NCBI RefSeq assembly: GCF_014770435.1
Contig: NZ_CP061739.1
Location: 372,001-436,000, forward strand
Length of the DNA: 64,000 bases
Source: Psychrobacter sp. 28M-43
Lineage (GTDB): Bacteria; Pseudomonadota; Gammaproteobacteria; Pseudomonadales; Moraxellaceae
Direction: 5' to 3'
Positions 8,321 through 17,815 of the stretch are shown here, in pieces; position 1 is the stretch's first letter; every line of letters begins with the position of its first letter. The notes below the pieces were generated by a model, which was not told the DNA's origin, did not search any database, and saw only the letters and a program-made list of their open reading frames with translations. The position numbers and the translations under genes are program-made.

Positions 8321-9684
8321 TATTTTTTGGCCTTCTCAGATTTTGATGGATTAGCAGTTAGGCTGTCTTTATTGTCTAGGTCATCAGCTTTGGCATCATT
8401 TTGAATACTGTTCTGAGCGCTATTTTTAGCATTACTCTTAGTATCGACGTCTGCTTTACTAGGCTGAGTATCTACATTTGCATATTCTTTATCTAGACCA
8501 ACCTTGTTTGGCAAGATAGCGACCAGTTTTGCCATAGCAGGCTCTAAATCTGTCACGTCATTAGGCATCAAGGTGATATGAGCAATCTTACGATCGTCAC
8601 GCTCAGCCTTATGATAGCTATGATAATGAGCGCCATCGATATTTAACACTGCACTGATATCAGGATATTGACCCAGCACATTTACCATAATCGCAGGATG
8701 CACGTTATCTGTATCGCCTAATGGCAAATTAACCACGGCACGGATATGGTTCTCAAACTGGCTGGTAATAGCGCCTTCGATACTCCAGTGTCCAGAGTTG
8801 TGGACCCGTGGTGCGATCTCATTCGCCAATATTGCGTTGTGACCGCGAGCATCTTTGGTGACGAATAATTCAAGCGCCATAACGCCGACATAGTCCAAAT
8901 GGTTCATGACTTTGGTAATGGCGTCTGTTGCTTGTTGAAACAGATGACTCGTGCCAACAGCAGGCGCTTGAGTTTTGGCCAAAATACCGTTGTGATGATG
9001 ATTTTCGACCAAATCGTAACAGCGTACCTGACCATTTTGCGCTCTTGCTGCAATGATAGAGACTTCACGGCTAAAGTTAATAAAACCTTCAGCAATTAAC
9101 GGCGCAGGCGTTGGCGTGAGTGAGCCTTTGCCACTGACAGCGTCCTTTAAATCTAGCCAAGCAGTTTTAATATCACTGTCTTGCTTGATAACGAACTGTC
9201 CTTTGCCATCGTAACCACCTCGGCTGGTTTTTAGAACGATAGGCAGTCCTAATTCTTTACAAGCGTGCTTAAGCTCAGCTTCAGAATTTACTTCCATAAA
9301 TGGCACGGTTGCGATATCAAGCGTGTTGAACATCTGCTTTTCTTTTAGACGATCTTGGGCAATATCAAGCGCAATCAGCGGTGGGAACATCCCTTGCTTG
9401 CTGCCAGATTTTGACAAGCTAACCAATTGCTCAACAGTAGACGTTGGCGTGTTTTCAAATTCTAACGTAAAGACATCCGCTGCTGCGATAAAGTCTTCTA
9501 ATTGATCGCTATGAAAGACACGACCGTATAAGCTGGCAGGGCATTCTGGATTGTCTTCTAAGAATACGCATTGGTAACCCAATGGCATGGCGGCTTCGGC
9601 AAGCATCATACCAAGCTGACCACCGCCTAAAATACCGATGGTACGAATGGTTTGGGTAACAGGATAAGCGTTTGCTGTAGTCAT
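8320..9684 (-). CDS. purK: N5-carboxyaminoimidazole ribonucleotide synthase, with extra C-terminal tail
   Basis: ATP-grasp enzyme of purine synthesis that converts AIR, bicarbonate and ATP to N5-CAIR. Visible motifs are GILGGGQLGMMLAEAA at the N-terminus, KTSRGGYDGKGQFV in the ATP-grasp domain, and ANEIAPRVHNSGHWSIEGA near the active site. The enzymatic part ends near residue 398. The last 55 or so residues are a low-complexity Asp/Asn/Lys/Ser tail, so the protein is 454 aa against roughly 355-390 in the family. The tail is in frame and its stop is coupled to yaiI. purE lies upstream on the same strand, 199 bases away, separated by a hairpin. Confidence 0.95.
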   Translation of the reverse strand: MTTANAYPVTQTIRTIGILGGGQLGMMLAEAAMPLGYQCVFLEDNPECPASLYGRVFHSDQLEDFIAAADVFTLEFENTPTSTVEQLVSLSKSGSKQGMFPPLIALDIAQDRLKEKQMFNTLDIATVPFMEVNSEAELKHACKELGLPIVLKTSRGGYDGKGQFVIKQDSDIKTAWLDLKDAVSGKGSLTPTPAPLIAEGFINFSREVSIIAARAQNGQVRCYDLVENHHHNGILAKTQAPAVGTSHLFQQATDAITKVMNHLDYVGVMALELFVTKDARGHNAILANEIAPRVHNSGHWSIEGAITSQFENHIRAVVNLPLGDTDNVHPAIMVNVLGQYPDISAVLNIDGAHYHSYHKAERDDRKIAHITLMPNDVTDLEPAMAKLVAILPNKVGLDKEYANVDTQPSKADVDTKSNAKNSAQNSIQNDAKADDLDNKDSLTANPSKSEKAKK

Positions 9685-9747
9685 GGCAGGCTCTTTGAAT
9701 AAAAGTGAATAAGGTGTTTGGTATATAAAAATCTAAAACTCAATGGG

Positions 9748-9780
9748 TGAAAATAGGAAAAGGTGCACTGTATGCACCTT
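9748..9780 (-). terminator. Hairpin with T-run between purE and purK
   Basis: Perfect 8-bp arms (aaggtgca / tgcacctt, 9760-9767 and 9773-9780) with a 5-base loop are followed on the minus strand by TTTTCC and a second T-rich stretch. It is a terminator or attenuator that may reduce read-through from purE into purK. Confidence 0.6.
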
Positions 9781-9883
9781 ATCTCTACTCGGAATTGCTT
9801 AAAAATATACATTGATAACTTCAATTGTTAAGCGGTCAATCTAAAAGACGCTGCTATATAAAAGCTTATCGATTTATATTTAC

Positions 9884-10435
9884 CTAAGGATTGATAATAC
9901 CTGGTGTTGGGCTAGCAAGAATAGTCTCAGTCTGAGACTGGCGCATCTGATCGAGCTTGGTAGCAATCGTATCATCATGCAATGCCAATACTTGAATTGC
10001 AAGTAGGGCAGCATTATAAGCACCAGCAGCACCAATCGCCAAAGTACCAACAGCGACGCCTTTTGGCATTTGTACGATAGACAGTAGACTATCCCAACCG
10101 CTCAGCATAGATGACTTTACGGGGACACCAAAGACAGGTAGCGGCGTTTGACTGGCACACATACCCGGCAGATGAGCGGCACCGCCTGCACCAGCAATGA
10201 TCACTTGTAGACCATTATCTTTTGCGCTTTTGGCATAATCAAATAATCTATCAGGCGTACGGTGTGCAGAGACCACTTCACAATCAAAAGCAATGTCAAA
10301 GTCTGCAAGCAATTGCGCAGCAGCACTCATAGTCGCCCAGTCAGACTGCGAACCCATGATAATGCCGACTTTCGGCTGACCAGCAGGGGAGGTGATTGGA
10401 CCGTTCTGGTTAGCAGCAGTATTCGTGGTGCTCAT
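9884..10435 (-). CDS. purE: N5-carboxyaminoimidazole ribonucleotide mutase
   Basis: Converts the PurK product N5-CAIR to CAIR in de novo purine synthesis. The class I PurE signature is clear: [14 protein letters not shown] near residue 24, [27 protein letters not shown] and [21 protein letters not shown]. At 183 aa it is slightly long because of a polar 22-residue N-terminal extension. The ATG at 10435 has AGGA about 9 bases before it. It is the first gene of the purE-purK-yaiI set. Confidence 0.96.
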   Translation of the reverse strand: MSTTNTAANQNGPITSPAGQPKVGIIMGSQSDWATMSAAAQLLADFDIAFDCEVVSAHRTPDRLFDYAKSAKDNGLQVIIAGAGGAAHLPGMCASQTPLPVFGVPVKSSMLSGWDSLLSIVQMPKGVAVGTLAIGAAGAYNAALLAIQVLALHDDTIATKLDQMRQSQTETILASPTPGIINP

Positions 10436-10542
10436 GATTGGATATCCTCAAAAAGACCATCATACAAAAATTTTGCTACACTCGTAAAGTCAAGTTTGAC
10501 TTTTAATACTTGTCTGGCGCTAATTGCAGTGATATCACGATT

Positions 10543-11499
10543 TTATACATGTTTTTCATCGTGATAATGCTGAACAAAGTGATTGACCGTCAATGGTAAT
10601 GGATGTTCGGTATCCAGTTGATAGCATGTTAGATAGCCGCTATCTACTGCTGCAGAGTAGTCGGTACAAGCAACTTGTGGACTGAGTGGCTCAGGGGTGC
10701 CAGTGAGCCAATAATGTCCGACGAACACAGGTTTATGAGTTTTTAGCGCAAAGTCAATATTTTCAGCCAGCGCATCAGGCGGTATTTGTGCCAATGCGGA
10801 CGATGGAGCACGAGACACTTCACGAAGTGTGCGTGTATTTAGCTCATCTAGCCACCAACGTACTCGTACTCGCGTACGCTCGGTACCTTCTTTGTCTACC
10901 ATCACAATGCCATCAGGTAAGCCTGTTTCAACCCCTTTTAGTACTCGCTCCAAAGCGTCAAAGGCAACGGTATCTTCTTTAGCCGTTTCGATTAAACCTG
11001 CTGGAGTCAGACAGTTATCGTCATTCAGAAGGGGCTTTAGTATCGCCATGCTATCTGTATCCCAGCAAGCATGTACAAAACAGGCGTAGTCGGTCTCAAT
11101 CCATAATGGAATTTCGTATAGACGCTGCAACCAGTACTCATGTTGCTCTGAGCCGAATAGTATCTCTGCTAGAAACGCCTCATGTTGGCGTCTATGGATA
11201 TCATTGTGCGAGCGTAAATACTGGCTAGTATTATCAGGATCGCGCGTGGCATATGCCAACGCATTATATTCATGGTTGCCCATTACTGCATCGGCTACAT
11301 CGGCATCTAGCATTGCAAAGACAATTTCCAGTGTAGCTAGTTGCTGCGAACCACGATCGATCAAATCACCAATGAACAAAGCCCTATGACCTGTCGGTGG
11401 CACGAAATGCTGACCGTTATGCTTATAGCCCAACTGATGCAGCAGACCGATCAGTTTGTCTGCATAACCATGTATATCACCGATAATATCTATAATCAT
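10543..11499 (-). CDS. Calcineurin-like metallophosphoesterase (PPP/ApaH-like)
   Basis: 318 aa with the dinuclear-metal phosphoesterase motifs in order: GDIHGYADKL (7-16), GDLIDRGSQQ (44-53) and GNHEYNALAY (about 74-83). Further His residues appear downstream (VHACWD and VGHYWLTG). This is the PPP family that includes bacterial Ser/Thr phosphatases and diadenosine tetraphosphatase. It is not a close ApaH, which lacks the long insert seen here, so the substrate is left open. No signal peptide, so it is cytoplasmic. It lies 107 bases upstream of purE and may be transcribed separately. Confidence 0.87.
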   Translation of the reverse strand: MIIDIIGDIHGYADKLIGLLHQLGYKHNGQHFVPPTGHRALFIGDLIDRGSQQLATLEIVFAMLDADVADAVMGNHEYNALAYATRDPDNTSQYLRSHNDIHRRQHEAFLAEILFGSEQHEYWLQRLYEIPLWIETDYACFVHACWDTDSMAILKPLLNDDNCLTPAGLIETAKEDTVAFDALERVLKGVETGLPDGIVMVDKEGTERTRVRVRWWLDELNTRTLREVSRAPSSALAQIPPDALAENIDFALKTHKPVFVGHYWLTGTPEPLSPQVACTDYSAAVDSGYLTCYQLDTEHPLPLTVNHFVQHYHDEKHV

Positions 11500-11602
11500 A
11501 ATGTATTACTAAATCTCAAATGTAGAAGTGTACCCTGCGCAAAATAGTATTTATAGAGTATAGCTGTGTTTAAAGTGATAGCTTTACTATACGTAGAAAT
11601 GT

Positions 11603-12211
11603 CTAAAATCCTGGTGATAGTAACGCATTGATAAAGTGCGGTAGTACTTTTGGTTCCAAAACAATCGTAGCGATAACGCCAAATGCACCGCCCCACATAT
11701 GAGCCATGTGATTGATATTTGAGCCACCGCGGCGATCAGCATAGAGACTATAAAATATATAAGCCACGGCAAATAGTATCGCAGGAATAGGAATTACGGC
11801 AAAGAGGTAAATTCTCTCCCACGGTGCTAGCAGGATAAAAGCAAATAGCACAGCCGATACACCGCCTGATGCGCCTAAACTCAAATAACTGGCGTTGTTC
11901 TTATTTTTCACGTAACTTGGAATCATGGCAACGATAATTGCCAACACATAAAAAACCACAAAACCGTAGCCGAATAAAAACGGCTGATATAGTCCTTCGA
12001 TAGCACGCCCAAAGAAATATAAAGTAAACATATTAAAGAGCAAATGCATACTATCAGCATGGATAAAGCCATGGGTCACAAAGCGATCCCATTGCCCATT
12101 GTTGACTGCTGGCGGATAAAAGATCAGTCGATTAAATAGCGTCTTGTTTTGCCAAGCCAATAAGCTGACAATAACGGTAATAATGATAATAAGCGTCGTA
12201 TGGTTTAACAA
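11603..12211 (-). CDS. Rhomboid family intramembrane serine protease
   Basis: A six-helix membrane protein of 202 aa. The catalytic serine motif SLGASGGVSA places Ser at residue 115. The partner histidine is H171 in NHMAHMWGGAFG. The upstream HADSMHLLFNMFTLYFFG is the HxxxN-type segment of the first conserved region. It cleaves within the membrane, and targets are unknown. The start is a TTG at 12211, supported by AAGGA 7 bases upstream; no ATG in a suitable place exists before the first helix. Single gene, with the divergent envelope genes beginning 423 bases away. Confidence 0.9.
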   Translation of the reverse strand: MLNHTTLIIIITVIVSLLAWQNKTLFNRLIFYPPAVNNGQWDRFVTHGFIHADSMHLLFNMFTLYFFGRAIEGLYQPFLFGYGFVVFYVLAIIVAMIPSYVKNKNNASYLSLGASGGVSAVLFAFILLAPWERIYLFAVIPIPAILFAVAYIFYSLYADRRGGSNINHMAHMWGGAFGVIATIVLEPKVLPHFINALLSPGF

Positions 12212-12634
12212 AGGAAAATCCTTAGGCCGTGCCTGATATGTGACAATGTTACAAATGACAAGCTACAAATGACAATATTCAAAGCCTAAGCATTACGGCT
12301 GATTAAAAAGTAAGTTTGACGTCTGATCCGTATTAAGTACTAACCATTAGCAATAGACTAATACTAACAGCAGTTGCGATAATGCGAATACCTATTGTGT
12401 GACAAAACGATGCTTTTTTATGCGGTTATAGTGAATAATGTAGCAGTGTACCATGCAACATAAGTGAAACTTTTAGAGCGATGGTAATGAAGACACCAAT
12501 AACTAAGGTAATGCTCAGACTAGTTACGAGTACGGCCTTAGGTAAAAAAGTAACATTTCCAAATGATGTAGATAAAAATAAAATAAGTGCTTAGTTTTTG
12601 CACATTCAAATAAGGCTGATAGAGGCAGTGGATT
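12212..12634. other. Intergenic region between the rhomboid and the first BON-like gene
   Basis: 423 AT-rich bases between divergent genes. No ORF, RNA gene or repeat was recognised. It presumably holds two promoters. Confidence 0.4.
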
Positions 12635-14269
12635 ATGAACATTATTGACCAGCTAGAACAAACGGTAACCCCAGCTGTAATGGGTAATGATGACAGCAAT
12701 AATGTCGCCTATGTCAGTCTACTTGAGCAGTTTTATGCTGTTTTGGCCGCGCGCCTAGCTGTGCCACAGGTTTACTCACAGTTGCTGCGTACTGATCAAG
12801 TAATTACTAGCAGCAATAATGAAAGCCCTCTATTTGAACAAATATGGCAAGATAAAAGCCTGCAAAAGACTATCATCCAAGAATTATCAGCCACCCATCA
12901 CATTGATGAACAGACAACTGAGCAATTACTAATTAGTGCCGCGCCGTTGGCATATCGTGAGCTAAAAGTATTGGCCAATGGGCAGTTTTTGCCAGCATTT
13001 CTACAAGACAAACAGGCTGCTTTACGTCCATATTTACCTATCTGGGCAGCCACTGTGATTGCGGCCAATCAAGGTATAAATCAGCAAGTACAAACAAGCT
13101 TCAATTCAGATGATGACCATGTGCAAGTACATGTGCCAGTAAGTGACGACATATCGAATAGACTTGACGATTCTACTTTAGATACTGGCATAGTCACACC
13201 AATAACGAACACTGATGCAGAAAGTATAGAGCAAAGATCAACTGCTGAGCGCGCAAACACTGAAGCGTTAGATAACGATACGATTGCCAATAGTGATGCT
13301 ATTCATGCCAATCCAGCAGCCTACCATTTGGCAGAAAACAGTAACTTGAAGCATGCACAAGTACGCACTCGCAATCAACGAAATGATCTACTAATACGTG
13401 TGTTTTTATTAATAGTAGCCCTAGCCGCGCTTGCACTAGCAGCATGGGCATTGTTAGTGAAACCCAATAATGAAGTACCAGTAGAACCTGTGGCCGCAGC
13501 ACCTGTTGAACCACCGCCAGCACCCGTGCCTCCTGTACCAACAACGACTCCTGTTGAGCTTATTGTCGGTGTAGACAACGGCGGTAATTTGTACACTTGT
13601 AGTGCGACCGTTGGCGATGCTGCGCTACAAAGCACGTTGCAACAGGCACTTAATACAAGTTTTGGCGAGCAGGCAAGTATTTGTGAATTAAACATACAGG
13701 ATGGAGTAGCAACCACAATCGCTAATATGCCTGCGGAGACACTGCCCAATGTCTTGACGATGCTACGATCAACACCGTTTGCACGTTTACATGTGCAAAA
13801 CGACCGTCTCACTCTGGAGGCGCCAGACAATATACTGCTACAAAAACTGGTCACAGAAGTACGCAACTTAGTACCAGCGATGGTAGTCGAGAGTACAGCG
13901 CCACTGCCGTTGCCTGATAATAGCAACATTGGTGATGCTACGAACAACATGGCAAACGCAAATAATCAGTTTGTAGATGATGGGGCGGGGATTAATAATC
14001 AATACAACAATAATGGGGTAAATAGTAACTCTGGCGAATACCAAGCATCAGATGATGTTACTGGAGATCGTGTGATACCAACTCCTTTGCCTAACAATAA
14101 TAGCTTTAATAATGCGCCCAACAATCTGCCTACCAATGGCGCGAGTAATATTCCCAACAATTTTCCTTCGAATAATCAAACGACCAGACCGCCAGGCCCT
14201 TTTTCACCTTCAGAAGTGGATGAGATGGCAAACACGGTTATCGTTGCTGAACCAGCTCAAGTTAGATAG
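12635..14269 (+). CDS. BON-like membrane protein, paralogue of the next gene without the OmpA domain
   Basis: 544 aa with the same plan as the gene at 14567. An N-terminal helical domain (about 1-145, opening MNIIDQLEQTVTPAVMG) is followed by an acidic linker, one membrane span (252-276, LLIRVFLLIVALAALALAAW) and a Pro-rich hinge (281-306). A BON-like domain follows (about 319-420, with CSATVGDAALQSTLQQAL). Where the paralogue has an OmpA peptidoglycan-binding domain, this protein has only an Asn/Pro-rich tail (421-544). N-in topology would put the BON-like part in the periplasm. The N-terminal domain is not one I can name; a distant likeness to DUF937 is possible. It is followed by its own terminator. 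Function unknown, probably envelope. Confidence 0.75.
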   Translation: MNIIDQLEQTVTPAVMGNDDSNNVAYVSLLEQFYAVLAARLAVPQVYSQLLRTDQVITSSNNESPLFEQIWQDKSLQKTIIQELSATHHIDEQTTEQLLISAAPLAYRELKVLANGQFLPAFLQDKQAALRPYLPIWAATVIAANQGINQQVQTSFNSDDDHVQVHVPVSDDISNRLDDSTLDTGIVTPITNTDAESIEQRSTAERANTEALDNDTIANSDAIHANPAAYHLAENSNLKHAQVRTRNQRNDLLIRVFLLIVALAALALAAWALLVKPNNEVPVEPVAAAPVEPPPAPVPPVPTTTPVELIVGVDNGGNLYTCSATVGDAALQSTLQQALNTSFGEQASICELNIQDGVATTIANMPAETLPNVLTMLRSTPFARLHVQNDRLTLEAPDNILLQKLVTEVRNLVPAMVVESTAPLPLPDNSNIGDATNNMANANNQFVDDGAGINNQYNNNGVNSNSGEYQASDDVTGDRVIPTPLPNNNSFNNAPNNLPTNGASNIPNNFPSNNQTTRPPGPFSPSEVDEMANTVIVAEPAQVR

Positions 14270-14278
14270 TTTTTATAA

Positions 14279-14308
14279 GGCACGCTGTTTCATAGGGCGT
14301 GTCTTTTT
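14279..14308 (+). terminator. Rho-independent terminator after the first BON-like gene
   Basis: A 7-bp stem (ggcacgc / gcgtgtc, one G-U pair) is followed by five T, 9 bases past the stop codon. Confidence 0.75.
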
Positions 14309-14566
14309 ATATGGCCTATCTTTTCATGTAATTTAGCTACAGTTACGTGTGCCAACCGAAACATTACTTACTGTATCATTTGCACAACAACGTACAGACT
14401 GTGAATAGCAGCTTAAGAATTTTATAATAATCAAAACCAAATAAAGTAGTTTGATGAATTCATCGTCACCATGACTACTACTATGATGATTTAATACAAA
14501 AGAATGATACAGCTGCTTTTTGAGTGAACGAATAATATAAATAAAAATTAAGGGGAGAGCCATATT

Positions 14567-16165
14567 ATGGATATTATTAGCCATTTGACACGCACCGTCA
14601 GCCCAGCCGTATTGGAAGATGACCGTAGCCCAGCTAAGAAAAATCTATTAGAGCAGTTTTATGCCATTTTTGCTGCTCGTCTTGCAGACAATGATACTTT
14701 TAGTCGCTTCGCTAATGAAAACATCGCCCGCGATGACAACGCTTTTTATGACCGTGTATGGACAGAAGGCGCACACCGCGACCAAATTTCTCGTGAACTG
14801 GCAGGTAAACACAACGTCGATGCAACCGCTTCACGTGGTTTGATTGCGATGGCAGCGCCCCTAGCTTTTCATGAGATCAAAAGCTTAGCTGGTACCACGC
14901 CTGTTCCGCAATTTTTGAATGACAACCTGAACAGTTACCAGCATCACATCCCTGCATGGGCAGGTACTGTTTTGCCTGCTAGTGCAGTCGCTGCCACTTC
15001 TACTACGGCTAGCACACCGATTTCTGATACCACCAGTACAGCGCCATTGCAAAAAGAAGAAGAGCCAAAAGAAAGCTTTATGAAAGCGCTGCTACCTATT
15101 ATTGGTTTGATTATCCTAGGTGCATTGGCTTGGGCACTACTCAGAGGCTGTCAAGAAAACCCTGAACCTGTAGCAACGCCAGCGGCTACAGTACAGCAAG
15201 GGGCGCAAGGTAATGAGGCACTAGCGGTTGCAGGCGCGATTGAGCCTGCATCACTAAGTATCGCAACTGGTGAAAATAGCGAGCTGTATGCTTGTCGTAT
15301 GAGTGTAGGTGATGAGACATTACAAACCAATGTTATGAATGCTTTGACTGGTGCATTTGGTGATGAAGCCAATAAATGCCGTGCTGATGTTGATGATAAT
15401 TTTGCAGTAGATATGCCAGCATCCGCTCAACTGGCAACGATATTACCAATTATCAAAAATGTACCGAACGCGAGCATGATTATCAAAGGTGATAACATCA
15501 CTGTCAATGCTCCTGATAAAGCTGCATTGGATAAGTTGGTTGCTGACTTACAAGCAGCTGCTCCTGCCATGACCGTGCAAGCTGAAGGTCCATTAGACTT
15601 GCAAGGTGAGATTGATGATAGTCTGGCTGCTGCAGATGTGGCGATGACCAATCTAGGGGAAAACCCAGATCCACGTGATGTTGCTCGCGCTTTGAGTATT
15701 CAGGTGATTAACTTCCAAGTAGACGAAGCGGTTATACCTGAAGTCAATAAGGCGCTGCTAGACCGTGCTGCAGAAATCATCAATAACGTACCTGATATGA
15801 AGCTGATGATTGTCGGTCATACGGACAGTCAAGCCTCTGATACCTATAATATGGAGCTGTCTCAGGAGCGTGCTGAGTCAGTGAAAGCGTATCTAGTGTC
15901 TAAAGGGATTGATGCCAGTAAATTAACTACCAAAGGCATGGGCGAATCAGAACCAATCGCGGACAATTCAACCGAACAAGGTCGCTTCCGCAATCGCCGT
16001 ATTGAGTTTATGGTCAATGACGAAGTTGTCAGTACAAATGATGGCATGATGATAAACGGTGATTCGCTAGATCCAGATATGAACCCATTAGATAGTAACA
16101 ATGATGATTTATTACCAGATGGCGATGACGCTACCCAAGGTACTGCGGTAGACCCAACCAATTAA
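14567..16165 (+). CDS. OmpA-family envelope protein with BON-like domain
   Basis: 532 aa. An N-terminal helical domain (1-136) precedes a single membrane span (173-193, LLPIIGLIILGALAWALL). A BON-like domain (about 240-340) and then a full OmpA C-terminal peptidoglycan-binding domain (378-484) follow. The last contains IVGHTDSQASDTYNMELS, the RAESV helix and RFRNRRIEFMV. The order span, BON, OmpA resembles mycobacterial OmpATb (ArfA), a stress-related envelope protein, though the N-terminal domain is extra. A strong ribosome-binding site (aaggggagag) precedes the ATG. It probably anchors the inner membrane to peptidoglycan. The Asp/Asn-rich C-terminus (485-532) is disordered. A terminator follows. 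Confidence 0.85.
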   Translation: MDIISHLTRTVSPAVLEDDRSPAKKNLLEQFYAIFAARLADNDTFSRFANENIARDDNAFYDRVWTEGAHRDQISRELAGKHNVDATASRGLIAMAAPLAFHEIKSLAGTTPVPQFLNDNLNSYQHHIPAWAGTVLPASAVAATSTTASTPISDTTSTAPLQKEEEPKESFMKALLPIIGLIILGALAWALLRGCQENPEPVATPAATVQQGAQGNEALAVAGAIEPASLSIATGENSELYACRMSVGDETLQTNVMNALTGAFGDEANKCRADVDDNFAVDMPASAQLATILPIIKNVPNASMIIKGDNITVNAPDKAALDKLVADLQAAAPAMTVQAEGPLDLQGEIDDSLAAADVAMTNLGENPDPRDVARALSIQVINFQVDEAVIPEVNKALLDRAAEIINNVPDMKLMIVGHTDSQASDTYNMELSQERAESVKAYLVSKGIDASKLTTKGMGESEPIADNSTEQGRFRNRRIEFMVNDEVVSTNDGMMINGDSLDPDMNPLDSNNDDLLPDGDDATQGTAVDPTN

Positions 16166-16213
16166 TCTACATGTTCTTATTTTGATTATAGTTAGACTAT
16201 AGTAGCCAAATGA

Positions 16214-16247
16214 CAAAAACCGCACCTTTATAAGATGCGGTTTTTTG
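16214..16247. terminator. Bidirectional terminator between the OmpA-family gene and nagZ
   Basis: aaaaaccgca / tgcggttttt stem with A/T tracts on both sides, between convergent genes. Confidence 0.85.
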
Positions 16248-16277
16248 TATGCTACTCGATGACAACTTAACAAGCTA

Positions 16278-17354
16278 TTATTTATACAGAGTGGGGTCTG
16301 TTGATTCTTTAGCAGTCTGAGCATCAGCTTGCGCATCAAAAAAAGTCTGAGTAATATTTTGCTTGGCTTGCTGCCAGTATTCAAACTGCTGGCAGGTAGA
16401 TTCAAGATCGCCTTGCCATGTTGGGATGTTGCCGCGCATGGTTTTGATACGTTGCTGGTTAGGGTAAGGCAGATCTTGCGCAGCTTTAGCCGCCTCATGA
16501 GCAGCCACACGGTCGTTGCACACGAGAGCAACATCACAACCAGCATTAATGGCCGCTTTTACGCGAGCACTGACATCACCAGCCGCCTTTGCACCTGCCA
16601 TCGATAAATCATCAGAGAATAGTACGCCATCAAATTTAAGTTCATCTCGAATGATATCTTGTAGCCAAATTTTGGAGAATCCTGCTGGCTTGTCGTCTAC
16701 TTGCGAAAATATCACATGTGCTGGCATAAGAGCGTCCAGACTATGTAGCGTTTGAGCAAAAGGTTGCATATCGCTATTGATGATTTCATCTAAGCTACGC
16801 GTATCGATGGCTTCTGATACGTGCGAGTCAGGAGCGATGGCACCATGACCGGGGAAGTGTTTACCAGTGGTTGCCATACCAGCTGCTTTCATTCCACGCA
16901 TAAACTGTGTTGCAAGCGCAGTGATGGCTTGCGGCTCATAATGAAAGCTGCGATCACCGATGACTTGGCTAATACCATCTCTATCCAGTACGGGTGCAAA
17001 GCTCAAATCGATTCCTACAGCTAGCACTTCAGCTGCCATTAGATAACCGCAATCGTAGGCGCAGCTAAGTGCTTGACTTGGGTCTTGATTGAATAGCTCA
17101 CCCAATCGTCCCATAGCAGGTAGGGGCGTGAAGCCTTCACGTAGTCTTGCGACTCGTCCACCTTCTTGGTCTACACCAATAAGTATGTCTTGATTGTGAT
17201 AACGTATATCCTCACACAGTGCTCTGACTTGGGCCGCATCTGTGACGTTACGACCAAACAATATTACTCCACCGACCTGTGCTTGTTTAATCAAGCTGAC
17301 ATCTTCAGCGGTCAAAGCAGTACTATCGATATCTATCATTAAAACGCCGTACAT
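16278..17354 (-). CDS. nagZ: Beta-N-acetylhexosaminidase (GH3), cell-wall recycling
   Basis: Removes GlcNAc from 1,6-anhydro-muropeptides in the cytoplasm during peptidoglycan recycling. GH3 landmarks are GVDQEGGRVARL (60-71), the conserved KHFPGHG (165-171) and FSDDLSM with the nucleophile at D248. The His of the KHFPGHG/DSHVS loop serves as the general acid-base in this family. At 358 aa it is slightly longer than typical NagZ because of a C-terminal extension with Gln and Ala. No signal peptide. The ATG at 17354 has AAGGA upstream. It is divergent from prc. Confidence 0.94.
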   Translation of the reverse strand: MYGVLMIDIDSTALTAEDVSLIKQAQVGGVILFGRNVTDAAQVRALCEDIRYHNQDILIGVDQEGGRVARLREGFTPLPAMGRLGELFNQDPSQALSCAYDCGYLMAAEVLAVGIDLSFAPVLDRDGISQVIGDRSFHYEPQAITALATQFMRGMKAAGMATTGKHFPGHGAIAPDSHVSEAIDTRSLDEIINSDMQPFAQTLHSLDALMPAHVIFSQVDDKPAGFSKIWLQDIIRDELKFDGVLFSDDLSMAGAKAAGDVSARVKAAINAGCDVALVCNDRVAAHEAAKAAQDLPYPNQQRIKTMRGNIPTWQGDLESTCQQFEYWQQAKQNITQTFFDAQADAQTAKESTDPTLYK

Positions 17355-17815
17355 CGCGTATTCCTTATTATTTTATATATGGTTATATTATGAGGGTGAC
17401 TGATTATCTATCTATGGCTGTCTTATCGCTTATCAATCATTGTTCAGATGTCTTATTATGACAGCTATTATTAATTGAGCATAATGTGGCAGATTATTGG
17501 GGTCAAATCAATTTGCTAATAGCCATTAGATTTAGTCGTCAAATCGATGTTGATAGCCCTCGATTGCTATGTATGATAAAAGTGATAGAAAGTTTGGTAT
17601 GTACAGGTGTAGCGTGTAAGATTGCTTATACAGTTTGAGACAGTTCAGTATTTATGCGCATGATAATATTGATTGATTTTTGACTATATATCAGTATTTA
17701 ATGATACATAAAGTATAAGAATAAAAAGCGCAGCATTTATAGGTCACAACAGATTCGAGCATTTCTAATTCTGATGAATTACCCAATACTATTAACTTCA
17801 AATAACTAGGTACAT
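17355..17815. other. Divergent intergenic region nagZ/prc
   Basis: 461 AT-rich bases. No ORF, tRNA or convincing hairpin seen; it should hold the promoters of both genes. Confidence 0.4.

Noticed and set aside
10543..11499. Naming the metallophosphoesterase ApaH
   Set aside because: It has the shared phosphoesterase motifs, but the rest of the chain does not follow ApaH, so only the superfamily is called.
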